DNA of 64,000 bases, from contig JASMKH010000002.1 in assembly GCA_030749435.1 (NCBI GenBank), forward strand, positions 1 through 64,000. Reading direction: 5' to 3'. This document shows, piece by piece, positions 32,552-41,359 of the stretch. A program made the position numbers and the translations under genes. Within the stretch, counting starts at the first letter, position 1. The number at the start of each line of letters is the position of its first letter. Source of the DNA: Phycisphaerales bacterium. Lineage in GTDB: Bacteria > Planctomycetota > Phycisphaerae > Phycisphaerales > SM1A02. The notes under the pieces were generated by a model. That model searched no databases. It saw only the letters and a program-made list of their open reading frames with translations, and had not been told where the DNA came from.

Positions 32552-33934
32552 ATGAAAATCCCCCACAGATCGCTGAATGCAGGGTTCATCACCGTACTGG
32601 CGTTGGCCGCTGGGGGCATGACGAATCCAGCCTACGCAGCTCCTGGGGGTGATCATGGGGATAGCCCAGCTCCTGGTGGGATTCCGTCATCCGGCCTAGA
32701 CGCTGAAGTAGTGATCTACGAGTGGGGGTCCTCTGCCCGGGTTGTGATGGGCACCTATTCAACGATTCAGGCTGCGGTCGATGCCAGCAGCGAGATTTCG
32801 TTTTCGCATGTCGAGTTGGGTGATGGGGTGTATCGCGAGAATGTCGTGGTGATGACGGACAGTAGTTCCGCCAACGGCGTCTCAATTCAGGCAGCTCCTG
32901 GGTGTTCTCCTGTGTGGCGACAGGCCACTGCGTTTGGTCCTGGGCCGATTCTCACGTTGGATTCGTCTGCTGATCTCGATGGTGGTGACGTGTTGGTCGA
33001 TATCAGGAACATCCAGTTTTCTACAGCCGAACCAGATCCTACGGATCCACTTGGTTCACTGATCTGGCCAACAGACGGGGCAGCCATTGTGGCTGAGGCT
33101 GACAGCACAGGGGTTCTCGGTGGGTATGAAACAGCTGACTTCCTGATCTGGATTGATGATTGTGAGTTCCTCAACTGTCGTGCTGGACAGGCCTCTTCTG
33201 GGGAGTCCCGTGATGGCGGCGCTATTCGAGTGCAAGGCGTTGAGTTGGACATCGTGAATTGCAGATTTGACGGATGCCACGCAACGAATGCTGGTTCGAT
33301 TTCTGCGTCCAGCAGTCTGGTTGAGATTGATAATTGTGATTTCACCAACGGTGTGGCGTCAGCAAATGGCGGTGTGATTCAGGCCGTCGATTGCGAGATC
33401 CAAATCTACGAATCTCGGCTGTCTGCCAATACAGCGGCCTACCACGGGGGTGCCATTCTCGTGGAGGGCAGTAGTTTGGATTTGGCTCACTGCAGTCTCC
33501 GAAACAACGCAGCCTTCGCGGGGGGAGGCGGTGCTGTGTATGTGCGTGAGGCGACTGTGCCTCCACCATACGGCTTTACGCCGGGGTCCGAGATTAGCGA
33601 TTGTCGGTTTGTAGACAACAGCGGTCCTACGCAGCCGCACATCATGCTTGAAGGCATGCTTGAGGTCAGGATGTACAGCACGCATATCTGTCCACAACCA
33701 AGTGCACCAGAGAGTTGGGTCACGTATACGGGGTACGAGCCTACTGTGGAGACTGTGTGTGCGGATGACATTGCGGATATCAACTGCGATGGAGCGAGTG
33801 ATGCAGCAGACCTTCTCTTGGTGCTGAGCCACTGGGGGAGCCGGAGCCACTGGGCGCTTCCAGATGTGACTGATGATGGCCAGGTCGATGTCTATGACCT
33901 GCTGCAGGTCTTGAGCGGCATGGCATCCGGATGA
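32552..33934 (+). CDS. secreted parallel beta-helix protein with dockerin-like tail
   Basis: 460 aa from ATG 32552 (MKIPHRSLNAGFITVLALAAGG); the track's start runs back into the amidohydrolase. The signal peptide ends NPAYA. Residues ~55-400 look like a right-handed parallel beta-helix, with repeated short turns such as 'FLIWIDDCEFLNCRAGQA', 'GGAIRVQGVELDIVNCRFDGC', 'SLVEIDNCDFTNG' and 'GGAILVEGSSLDLAHCSLRNNAA'. The last ~60 residues carry two dockerin-type loops ('DINCDGASDAADLLLVL', 'DVTDDGQVDVYDLLQVL'), like the tail of the 865 gene. Base composition is lower in G+C than the neighbours (29 to 33 G+C per 60 bases in two lines counted, against 37 in the 34741 line). Role unknown; such proteins often bind or cleave polysaccharide or act as surface proteins. 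Confidence 0.85.
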   Translation: MKIPHRSLNAGFITVLALAAGGMTNPAYAAPGGDHGDSPAPGGIPSSGLDAEVVIYEWGSSARVVMGTYSTIQAAVDASSEISFSHVELGDGVYRENVVVMTDSSSANGVSIQAAPGCSPVWRQATAFGPGPILTLDSSADLDGGDVLVDIRNIQFSTAEPDPTDPLGSLIWPTDGAAIVAEADSTGVLGGYETADFLIWIDDCEFLNCRAGQASSGESRDGGAIRVQGVELDIVNCRFDGCHATNAGSISASSSLVEIDNCDFTNGVASANGGVIQAVDCEIQIYESRLSANTAAYHGGAILVEGSSLDLAHCSLRNNAAFAGGGGAVYVREATVPPPYGFTPGSEISDCRFVDNSGPTQPHIMLEGMLEVRMYSTHICPQPSAPESWVTYTGYEPTVETVCADDIADINCDGASDAADLLLVLSHWGSRSHWALPDVTDDGQVDVYDLLQVLSGMASG

Positions 33935-34207
33935 CGCCCCCACATGGACGCCGCTTGCGTTGAGTGCGCTCGCCCCGCAGGTGCCATGGGGCTGCCTTCA
34001 GCAGCCATTCCTGGTGCCTCCAGATCGTTTCGTGGAGCGTGCTGGCCTGCCTCAAATCGGAGTCAAATCCGCTCAAAGAGGCCTCAGTGGTGTCGTGATG
34101 CCCTCAGATTGGGAAACTTGTCACGGCTCTTCTCGAGAACGCCCGATATCATCGTGACCTCGGTCGGGCATCCACAGGAGGTGGTGCGGCGGCTGAGAGG
34201 ATCCCCA

Positions 34208-34627
34208 ATGCCCATGAGCGACACATTTACGAACGATCATATTCGCCACTTTCTCGACATCGGTCCCTACCCGCTCGAGGCCTTTGAGTTCGTCCGGGAG
34301 GGGCTCTCCTACACCGCCAGCCAGGTACATCTGGAGGCCGGTGACCCGTACAACCTGGACCGGCATGTGTCCGGGCAGGAACTGTGCCTCGGGCTGCGGG
34401 ACTTCGCCATCCAGCGGTACGGATTGATGGCCCGCACCGTGCTGGAGTGCTGGCGTGTGCACCGTACCGAGGACTTCGGCCGAATCGTCTACGCGATGAT
34501 TCAAGCCGGCTTCTTCGCGGAGCAACCCGACGACACCATCGACGACTTCGTCAACGTCTTTGACTTCCGTGAAGCGTTCGACCCGAGAGATATCGAGTCG
34601 CGGATTGGAACGCCGCAACCCGGCTGA
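34208..34627 (+). CDS. Minf_1886-like uncharacterised protein
   Basis: 139 aa from ATG 34208, with GAGAGGA about six bases upstream; the track's 88 extra residues lie in the 273-base gap after the beta-helix gene, which otherwise holds nothing I can support. The pattern 'YPLEAFEFVREGLSYTASQVH', 'VSGQELCLGLRDFAIQRYGLMARTVLECW' and 'RTEDFGRIVYAMIQAGFFAEQPDDTIDDFVNVFDF' fits the small Minf_1886 family seen in planctomycetes and verrucomicrobia. Function unknown. It lies 28 bases before the AI-2E family gene. Confidence 0.85.
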   Translation: MPMSDTFTNDHIRHFLDIGPYPLEAFEFVREGLSYTASQVHLEAGDPYNLDRHVSGQELCLGLRDFAIQRYGLMARTVLECWRVHRTEDFGRIVYAMIQAGFFAEQPDDTIDDFVNVFDFREAFDPRDIESRIGTPQPG

Positions 34628-34655
34628 TTCGCCCTTGTGACAGAGGAGATGTCGC

Positions 34656-35942
34656 ATGAGCCAGGGAAGGCCACCGCGACCTGCACGAGACCTTCACCTT
34701 TGGGAGATTCGAGGCATCCGCGATGTGCTCGCGGCCCTCGTTATCGGGGTTCTGTTCTGGCTGGGGTACGCCATGCGGGACGTGACCGTTCCGCTTCTGG
34801 TGGCGCTCCTGCTTGCCTACCTGTTTGAGCCGATCATCGCGTGGATGTCCAGAACCAGGTGGATTCCATTCGGCCGGATCGGCGGTGTCTCGCTGCTGCT
34901 GACGGCGATCACGCTGGTGCTCGTCATCGGACTGGGGCTGCTGGTTCCGCGGGTCGTGTCCCAGGCCGCTGGTGTCGTGCATGATGTGCAGAGTGGGTTG
35001 GTTCGAACCCGACTGACACGCCTCGTCGACGAGTATGTGCCCCCGGAGTATCAGGGAAGCGTGATGGAAGTCATCATGTTCCTTCCGGAGTCGACGGAGG
35101 ATCCGCAGCCGGCGCAGGCGAAGGCAGCGAAACCTGCAACTGAGCCCGCCGAGACGGACAGCGGCGGTGATGTGAAGGTCGCCTCGGCGGCGACGGCTGT
35201 GTTGGGCGCGGCCTCCGACGCTGCCCAACGCCAATCGATTGATCTGCTCGGTATCGCCGGGACAACTGGCCGCGTGGCGTGGGCGGTCGTCGGTCAGGCG
35301 ATCGCGGTCGGGATGCTCGCATTCCTCATTCCGTTCTACTTCTTCTTCTTCAGCCTGCACTGGCCGCGGATCGTCGAGTTCTGCTCCGGCATGCTCCCCG
35401 AGGCGCACCGGCCGACGCTTGTGCCGCTTCTGGCGAGGATGGACGGCGCCGTGGCCGGATTCGTCCGCGGCCGCATTGTCATCGCCCTGATCATGGCGGT
35501 GCTGTATGCCGTGGGGTGGGCCTTCGTGGGCGTTCCCTACGCCATCCTGCTCTCGATCATCATCGGCGCCTTCGGCCTGGTGCCGTTCCTCGGGTTGGTG
35601 GGCATTCCCGTCGCCATCCTGCTGCTAGCCGTGGCGGAACTGGACCTCCCCGAGGCGCAGCGCATGGCATGGTGGGGGGTGCTTCTGTGGCCGACCGTCG
35701 TCTTCGCCATCGTCAACGCGCTCGACGGCTGGGTGCTCACGCCGCTGATCGCAGGCAAGGCGACGAACCTCGACCCGGTGACGATTTTCGTGGCGGTGCT
35801 CGCTGGCGGTTCGGTCATGGGCGCCTACGGCATGCTGCTGGCGATCCCGATCGCCGCCTGTGTGAAGATCCTGCTCTCGGATCTCGTCATTCCGAAGTTG
35901 CGAGAACTCACCCTCAGGCCGAGGGCTGACACCACAACCTAG
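34656..35942 (+). CDS. AI-2E family membrane transporter
   Basis: 428 aa. Membrane helices lie at ~25-65 ('VLAALVIGVLFWLGYAM', 'PLLVALLLAYLFEPI') and ~75-95, then after an extracytoplasmic region rich in Ala/Pro (~140-195, an insert not usual in the family) come five more helices ('IPFYFFFFSLHW', 'IALIMAVLYAVGWAFVGVPYAILLSIIIGAFGLVPFLG'). The conserved 'PFLG' and 'PLIAGKATNLDPVTIFVAVLAGG' are family marks. Members are named for autoinducer-2 export, but many carry other substrates, so the cargo is unknown. GGAG sits seven bases before the ATG. Confidence 0.9.
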   Translation: MSQGRPPRPARDLHLWEIRGIRDVLAALVIGVLFWLGYAMRDVTVPLLVALLLAYLFEPIIAWMSRTRWIPFGRIGGVSLLLTAITLVLVIGLGLLVPRVVSQAAGVVHDVQSGLVRTRLTRLVDEYVPPEYQGSVMEVIMFLPESTEDPQPAQAKAAKPATEPAETDSGGDVKVASAATAVLGAASDAAQRQSIDLLGIAGTTGRVAWAVVGQAIAVGMLAFLIPFYFFFFSLHWPRIVEFCSGMLPEAHRPTLVPLLARMDGAVAGFVRGRIVIALIMAVLYAVGWAFVGVPYAILLSIIIGAFGLVPFLGLVGIPVAILLLAVAELDLPEAQRMAWWGVLLWPTVVFAIVNALDGWVLTPLIAGKATNLDPVTIFVAVLAGGSVMGAYGMLLAIPIAACVKILLSDLVIPKLRELTLRPRADTTT

Positions 35943-35953
35943 GCCGGTGGTCG

Positions 35954-37414
35954 CTACTTCCGCTTTCGCCGCTTGAACCCGGACTTGGTGGACTTGGTCT
36001 TCGTGGATCCGCGTCCCATGCCGGCGAGATCCGGCATATCACCGCTTGACATGGCCTTGGCGGCCTGCATGCGTCCACCCATGCCAGCCATCTGCTGCGA
36101 CATCTTGCGAACCATCTCAAACTGCTTGAGCAGCTTGTTGACCTCGGGGCCGCTGCTTCCCGAGCCGCGGGAGACGCGCCGCACGCGAGACTTGTTCATG
36201 ATGGCCACGTCGGCTCTTTCATCCGCCGTCATGGAGCCGGCCATCGCTTCGATGCGGTCGAACTGCCCGTCGTCGATGTCGACGCCTTTGAGCATCCTGC
36301 CCACGCCGGGGAGCATCCCGAGCAACTGCTTCATGTTGCCCATGCGTCTGAGCGAGCGCAACTGCTTCAGAAAGTCATCGATCGTGAATTGGCCCTTGGC
36401 CATCTTCTCCGCCAGGGCTTCGGCCTCGGCCTCGTCGACCTGTTCCCGCGCCCGCTCGGCGAGCGACACGACGTCACCCATTCCCAGAATGCGGCCAGCC
36501 ATTCGTTCGGGATGGAACGGCTCAAGATCTTCAAACCGCTCGCCTGTTCCGATGAATCGAATCGGCACACCGATCACGTGCTTCACCGACAGGGCGCCGC
36601 CACCGCGGGTGTCGCTGTCGAGTTTGGTCAGAATGACGCCGTCGATCGGAAGTTCTTCGTTGAAGGTGGCCGCCGAACGCACGGCGTCCTGACCGGCCAT
36701 GGCATCGACGACCAGCAGCACGTGATGGGGCTGCACGGCGAACTGCACGCCGCGGAGTTCCTTCATGAGCGGCTCGTCGATGTGCAGCCTGCCTGCGGTG
36801 TCGACAAGCAACACGTCATACCGATCTGCTCGGGCTTGGCTGACCGCTCGTTGGCAGACTTCGACCGCTACCCCGACCGCTTCGCCGTAGGCGGCGCACT
36901 TCTCCGGCTCCCCGTAGAAGCCGATCCGCGCCTGTCCTTTCGCGGTCTCCGAGACCTTCTCAACGCCGATCCTCAACTGCTCGACCGCTGCGGGCCGCTG
37001 CAGGTCGGCGGCGCATACGAGCACGCTGCGGCCTTGCCGCCGAAGCCACGCGGCCAACTTGGCGCAAGTGGTCGTCTTGCCGGTGCCCTGCAACCCGCAC
37101 ACCATGATGACCGTCGGTCCCGGATCGGCCGCCACGAGATGCTCATCCACAGGGCCCATGAGTTCGACGAGGCGGCGATGGACGATCTCCACCATCTGCT
37201 CGCCCGGTCTCAGGCTGCGCAGCACCTCTTCGCCAAGTGCTTCCTCGCGAACCTCATCACAGAATGCGTCGACGACTTCCAGGCTGACGTCGGCATCCAG
37301 CAGGGCCGTGCGGACCTCGTCCATGGTTTCGCGGATGTTGGCTTCGGTGATGCGGCCCTGCCCCGAGAGGCGGCGAACGGCACCGGTCAGGCGATCAGTG
37401 AGCGTATCGAACAT
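35954..37414 (-). CDS. ffh: signal recognition particle protein Ffh (SRP54)
   Basis: 486 aa. N domain at ~1-90, G domain at ~95-295 with Walker A 'GLQGTGKTTTCAKLA', 'DTAGRLHID' and 'TKLDSDTRGGGAL', and a methionine-rich M domain at ~300-460 ('MGNMKQLLGMLPGVG', 'SRGSGSSGPEVNKLLKQFEMVRKMSQQM') that binds 4.5S RNA and signal peptides. The C-terminus is very basic (KSGFKRRKRK). It targets nascent membrane proteins to the Sec machinery. Last gene of the recG-polX-ffh run, 21 bases after polX; convergent with the AI-2E gene. Confidence 0.97.
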   Translation of the reverse strand: MFDTLTDRLTGAVRRLSGQGRITEANIRETMDEVRTALLDADVSLEVVDAFCDEVREEALGEEVLRSLRPGEQMVEIVHRRLVELMGPVDEHLVAADPGPTVIMVCGLQGTGKTTTCAKLAAWLRRQGRSVLVCAADLQRPAAVEQLRIGVEKVSETAKGQARIGFYGEPEKCAAYGEAVGVAVEVCQRAVSQARADRYDVLLVDTAGRLHIDEPLMKELRGVQFAVQPHHVLLVVDAMAGQDAVRSAATFNEELPIDGVILTKLDSDTRGGGALSVKHVIGVPIRFIGTGERFEDLEPFHPERMAGRILGMGDVVSLAERAREQVDEAEAEALAEKMAKGQFTIDDFLKQLRSLRRMGNMKQLLGMLPGVGRMLKGVDIDDGQFDRIEAMAGSMTADERADVAIMNKSRVRRVSRGSGSSGPEVNKLLKQFEMVRKMSQQMAGMGGRMQAAKAMSSGDMPDLAGMGRGSTKTKSTKSGFKRRKRK

Positions 37415-37435
37415 GGGCCGTGCAGGGTATCCACC

Positions 37436-39178
37436 CTACGAACCGCGGTCGAGCCATTCCAGCAAGCGGCTGAGCGGCCAGGCGTTGATACAGGCCTCCG
37501 CGGTGAGCGTGCCCCTTCGGCCCGTGAGTACGCCGTACCTCAGGAAGTCGAAGTGGCCTGCCTGATGGGCGTCGGTATTGATCGAGATGAGCCCGCCGCA
37601 CTCAAGGGCGATCCGAACGTGCCGGTCGCAGAGGTCCAGCCGCTTCGGGTTGGCATTGATCTCCAACGCCGTTCCGTGCGCCGCAGCGGCAGCGCACAGG
37701 GCACGCATGTCCGGCTCCAGACCGGGCCGACGCCCGATCATACGGCCGGTCGGATGCCCGATGATGTGAACCAGCGGATGCGATGCGGCCTCGATGAGAC
37801 GCGCCGTCGCGTCGTCCGGCGACTGCTTGAGCGCGGCGTGGGGTGAGGCGACGACGATGTCAAGCATTGCAAGGATCTCGTCGTCGTAGTCCAGCCGTCC
37901 ATCTGCGTGTATGTCCACTTCAGATCCTGCAAGCAGCGTGATCTCCGGCAGCGAGGCATCGACCTCGCGAATGGCCTCGATGTGCGAGCGAAGACGGTCG
38001 GCGTCGAGTCCGTTGGCCTGCACGCTGGACCTGGAGTGGTCCGTGATGGCGAGCGAATCAAACCCGCGGCGAATGGCCTCTTCGGCCATGTCTCGTATGG
38101 AGAGATGCCCGTCGCTGGCCGTCGTATGGGTATGCAGATCCCGGCAGATGTCCTCGACGGTGATGAGGTCGGGGGGTGGCTCCGTGATGCCGTCGCGTGA
38201 CTCCCGCAATTCGGGCGGCCTCCATGGCAACTCGAGCGCCTCGTAGATGTCCTGTTCGGTCTGCGAGGCGATGGGCCGCTTCCCCCGATCCTGAGGGGGC
38301 GACTCTTCTCCGTCATCCGGGAAGAGCCCGTACTCGTTGAGTCGCAGGTTGCGTTGCTGTGCTCGATGACGCAGCGCCACGTTGTGCTCCTTGGAACCCG
38401 TGAAGTAGAGCCACGCGGCGCCGAATTCCTGTTCGGGAACGACCCGCAGGTCGATCTGGATCTGATCGTTCAAGCGCACCGAGGCCTTGGTATCACCTGC
38501 CGCAAGAACCTTGGTAACTCCGGGTTGGGTGGTGAATGCCGCAATCAGGCAGGTCGGATCTCCCGAGATTGCCAGCAGATCGATGTCGCCGATCGTCTCG
38601 CACCCACGTCGAAGCGATCCCGCCCAGTCGATGCGGGTCGTCCCCGGGACGCTGGCCAACGCGGCGCACAACTGCGTTGCAAGAGGCAATGCTGCGCCGA
38701 TCGATGTCCGCTGGGCTGCCTTCGCTGCGAAGTCGAGTGAGTCCGAGATGTTGGCGATGGTCTTGGCACCCATTCTGGGCAGCGAGGCGAGGCGACCGTC
38801 GTTGATTGCTTCGCGGAGGGTCGCGGTGTCGGTGACGCCAGCCTCACGCCACAGCCGTCCCACGGTCTTGGGCCCGAGACCGGAGATGTCGAGCAGGCCG
38901 ATGAGTCCGTCCGGAACCTCTGCGGCGATTCGATCCCGCCCTTCCAGACGCCCGGTCCTGCACCACTGTCGAATCCGCTCGGCACTTCCCTTGCCGATGC
39001 CGTCCATCGCCTCCAGGCCGCCGGGCGTCTCGGCGAGTTCGCGCAGGTCCCCGTCGAACTCCTGCAGGACTCGTGCAACCCGCCTGGCTGCACTCACGCG
39101 GAATCCGTTGGCCCCGGTGATCTCCATGAGTGCGGCGAGTTGATCGAACTGGGCGGCGAGTTCGCGTTGATCACTCAT
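37436..39178 (-). CDS. polX: bacterial DNA polymerase X with PHP domain
   Basis: 580 aa. Helix-hairpin-helix elements are at ~55-145 ('MDGIGKGSAERI', 'ISGLGPKTVGRLW', 'RMGAKTI'). The nucleotidyltransferase active site is 'AGSLRRGCETIGDIDLL' (~184-200) with a later Asp in 'QIDLRVV'. The C-terminal PHP domain at ~335-575 has 'DLHTHTTASDG', 'ITDHSR', 'GSEVDIHADG', 'ASPH', 'HPTGR' and 'INTDAH', all metal ligands apparently kept. Such enzymes fill short gaps and have 3'-5' exonuclease/AP-endonuclease activity from the PHP domain. The start overlaps the recG stop as ATGA. Confidence 0.95.
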   Translation of the reverse strand: MSDQRELAAQFDQLAALMEITGANGFRVSAARRVARVLQEFDGDLRELAETPGGLEAMDGIGKGSAERIRQWCRTGRLEGRDRIAAEVPDGLIGLLDISGLGPKTVGRLWREAGVTDTATLREAINDGRLASLPRMGAKTIANISDSLDFAAKAAQRTSIGAALPLATQLCAALASVPGTTRIDWAGSLRRGCETIGDIDLLAISGDPTCLIAAFTTQPGVTKVLAAGDTKASVRLNDQIQIDLRVVPEQEFGAAWLYFTGSKEHNVALRHRAQQRNLRLNEYGLFPDDGEESPPQDRGKRPIASQTEQDIYEALELPWRPPELRESRDGITEPPPDLITVEDICRDLHTHTTASDGHLSIRDMAEEAIRRGFDSLAITDHSRSSVQANGLDADRLRSHIEAIREVDASLPEITLLAGSEVDIHADGRLDYDDEILAMLDIVVASPHAALKQSPDDATARLIEAASHPLVHIIGHPTGRMIGRRPGLEPDMRALCAAAAAHGTALEINANPKRLDLCDRHVRIALECGGLISINTDAHQAGHFDFLRYGVLTGRRGTLTAEACINAWPLSRLLEWLDRGS

Positions 39179-41295
39179 CCAACATCTCCGAGTCCGAGCC
39201 AGCGACCGTGCGCCTTGAGGAGCCGCCGCCGCAGGAGCGCGTGCTCCGGAAGTGTCAGGAGGGGGTCCTGTTCGATCCAGGCGATCGCGTCCCTTCTGGC
39301 CAGTGCGAGCAATTCAAGATCGCCGGGAAGCGCGGCGATTCGGAAGGGTGGCATCCCCGACTGCCTGGATCCGAACAACTCGCCCGGGCCTCGGATCTCA
39401 AGGTCCCGCTCGGCGATCCGGAATCCATCGGTTGTTTCGACCATGGCGGCGATTCGCCTGCTGCCCTCGTCGGTCGTCGGTTCGGCGATGAGGACGCAGT
39501 GCCCCGGCCGCTCACCACGGCCGACTCGGCCCCGCAACTGGTGAAGTTGAGCAAGGCCGAAGCGATCAGCATCTTCAATGACCATGACGGTCGCCTCGGG
39601 AACGTCCACACCGACCTCGATGACAGTGGTCGCCACGAGGACATCCACGTCGCCACGGCGGAACTGGTCCATGATGGCCTCGCGGGCGGCAACGTCCAGA
39701 CGTCCGTGCATGGCAGCGAGGCGGCAGTGCCTGAGCGGGCCGTCGGCAAGCGTCTCAAGATGCGACTCAAGGTCGGTCAGGCCTGCGGTTGACTCCTCAA
39801 TCACAGGTACGACGACGTAGGCACGTTCGCCGCGACGCACTGCCGTCGCGATGCCCTCGTAGGCTGCTGCGGCGCCGCTTCGACCGACGGCAATCGTGGA
39901 TATCGGCGCCCGCCCTGGGGGCATCTCGTCAATGATGGAGATGTCGAGATCCCCGAAGATTGTCAGGGAGAGCGTTCTTGGGATGGGCGTCGCCGTCATG
40001 ACGAGTTGGTGCGGGCAACGCGAGTCGTCCGCGGCCTTGCTTCGCAACGAGGCTCGCTGGTGAACGCCGAATCGGTGCTGCTCATCGGTGACGGCGACGG
40101 CGAGTTCCTGGAAGGTGACGTCCTGCGTCAGGACGGCATGGGTGCCGACCACGATGTCAACATCGCCTGCGGCCACCGCGTCGAGCAGACTTCGCCGAGC
40201 GGCCCCGCTGATGGAACCGGTCAGAAGTTCGAGTCGGACGGAGGCGTCCGTGAGAAGCGATCCAAGCGTCCGGGCATGCTGTTCTGCAAGCAGTTCAGTC
40301 GGCGCGATGAGCGCCGCTTGCCGGCCGTGAGCGACTGCTTGAAGCATGGCTGCCAACGCGACGACGGTCTTGCCGCTTCCGACGTCTCCCTGAAGGAGAC
40401 GGTTCATGGGGACGTTTTCGGCGAGGTCAGCACCGATCTCATCGATGACCCGCGTCTGGGCCGCGGTCGGGGCAAATGGGATTCTCGCGGCAATCCGCGC
40501 CTGGACCTCTGACGATCGATCGAGGGCCGGAGCGTGAAGATGCGTCCGGCGGTGGAAACGCTTCATCATGACGCCGAGTTGCAGCAGCAGCAGTTCGTCA
40601 AATGCAAGCCGTCTTCGCGCGGCGTCGATGTGTTCGTCCAGATCGGGTCGATGCAGGTACCGGTACGCGGTAGCCAATTCCGGGAAGCCGTGGCTTGCGC
40701 GAAACGACGCGGGGAGGTGGTCTTCCAGCAGCGCCACCGCCTCATCGAGGATGCTGTCGATGAGATCCGCGATGTGGTCGGAGGGCACCTCTTCAGATGC
40801 CGGGTACACCGGGCAGATTGAAGCGGACTGTTCGTCGAGCACGGGCGGCTGCAGCGGGGCGTCGTCGTCGATCCGGCGCCACTCCGGGTTGGCGATCTGC
40901 ACGCGGTCACGGTATGTGCGAGGTTTGCCGGTTGCAATGATGCGCATTCCAGGATGCAACTTCCGCTGCACCCATGGCTGGTTGAAGAAGACGAGGTCGA
41001 TGTCGCCCGAGTCGTCTTCCAGAACGACCTCGACCTTCGGCGTCCGGCCGAAGCCTCGCTGCACCGAGGCGATCTCGCCGCGGACCTCCATGCCCTCAGC
41101 GGCGCCCTTCGCCGCTGCCGCGGCAACCCGTGAGAGCGACTGCCAGGGGTGGGTTCGCCGATAGCGACTGGGCGCATGCAGCAGCAGATCCGCGACGCAG
41201 CGAAGGCCCATGCGATGCATGGCGGCGGCACGATGCCCGCTGGCACCTGGAAGGTCGCGGATGGGGGTCGTCAGCGTGAGGGCAGCTGCAGTCAT
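39175..41295 (-). CDS. recG: ATP-dependent DNA helicase RecG
   Basis: 706 aa from ATG 41295 (MTAAALTLTTPIRDLPG); the track's extra 89 residues run antisense through the xseA start. The N-terminal wedge/OB domain covers ~1-250 ('YRRTHPWQSL', 'KVEVVLEDDSGDIDLVFFNQPW'). The helicase core has Walker A 'LLQGDVGSGKT', 'VGTHAVL', DExH box 'DEQHRFG', 'TATPIPRTL' and motif VI 'QLRGRVGRGE'. RecG remodels stalled forks and Holliday junctions. It is slightly longer than usual (~690) but complete. Divergent from xseA with 64 bases between. Confidence 0.97.
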   Translation of the reverse strand: MTAAALTLTTPIRDLPGASGHRAAAMHRMGLRCVADLLLHAPSRYRRTHPWQSLSRVAAAAAKGAAEGMEVRGEIASVQRGFGRTPKVEVVLEDDSGDIDLVFFNQPWVQRKLHPGMRIIATGKPRTYRDRVQIANPEWRRIDDDAPLQPPVLDEQSASICPVYPASEEVPSDHIADLIDSILDEAVALLEDHLPASFRASHGFPELATAYRYLHRPDLDEHIDAARRRLAFDELLLLQLGVMMKRFHRRTHLHAPALDRSSEVQARIAARIPFAPTAAQTRVIDEIGADLAENVPMNRLLQGDVGSGKTVVALAAMLQAVAHGRQAALIAPTELLAEQHARTLGSLLTDASVRLELLTGSISGAARRSLLDAVAAGDVDIVVGTHAVLTQDVTFQELAVAVTDEQHRFGVHQRASLRSKAADDSRCPHQLVMTATPIPRTLSLTIFGDLDISIIDEMPPGRAPISTIAVGRSGAAAAYEGIATAVRRGERAYVVVPVIEESTAGLTDLESHLETLADGPLRHCRLAAMHGRLDVAAREAIMDQFRRGDVDVLVATTVIEVGVDVPEATVMVIEDADRFGLAQLHQLRGRVGRGERPGHCVLIAEPTTDEGSRRIAAMVETTDGFRIAERDLEIRGPGELFGSRQSGMPPFRIAALPGDLELLALARRDAIAWIEQDPLLTLPEHALLRRRLLKAHGRWLGLGDVG

Positions 41296-41359
41296 GGCTT
41301 GGAGGAGTATCACCGATCTGGGCCCGGCGGGGCGTGGTGTTTCGTGGTACACATCCCGC

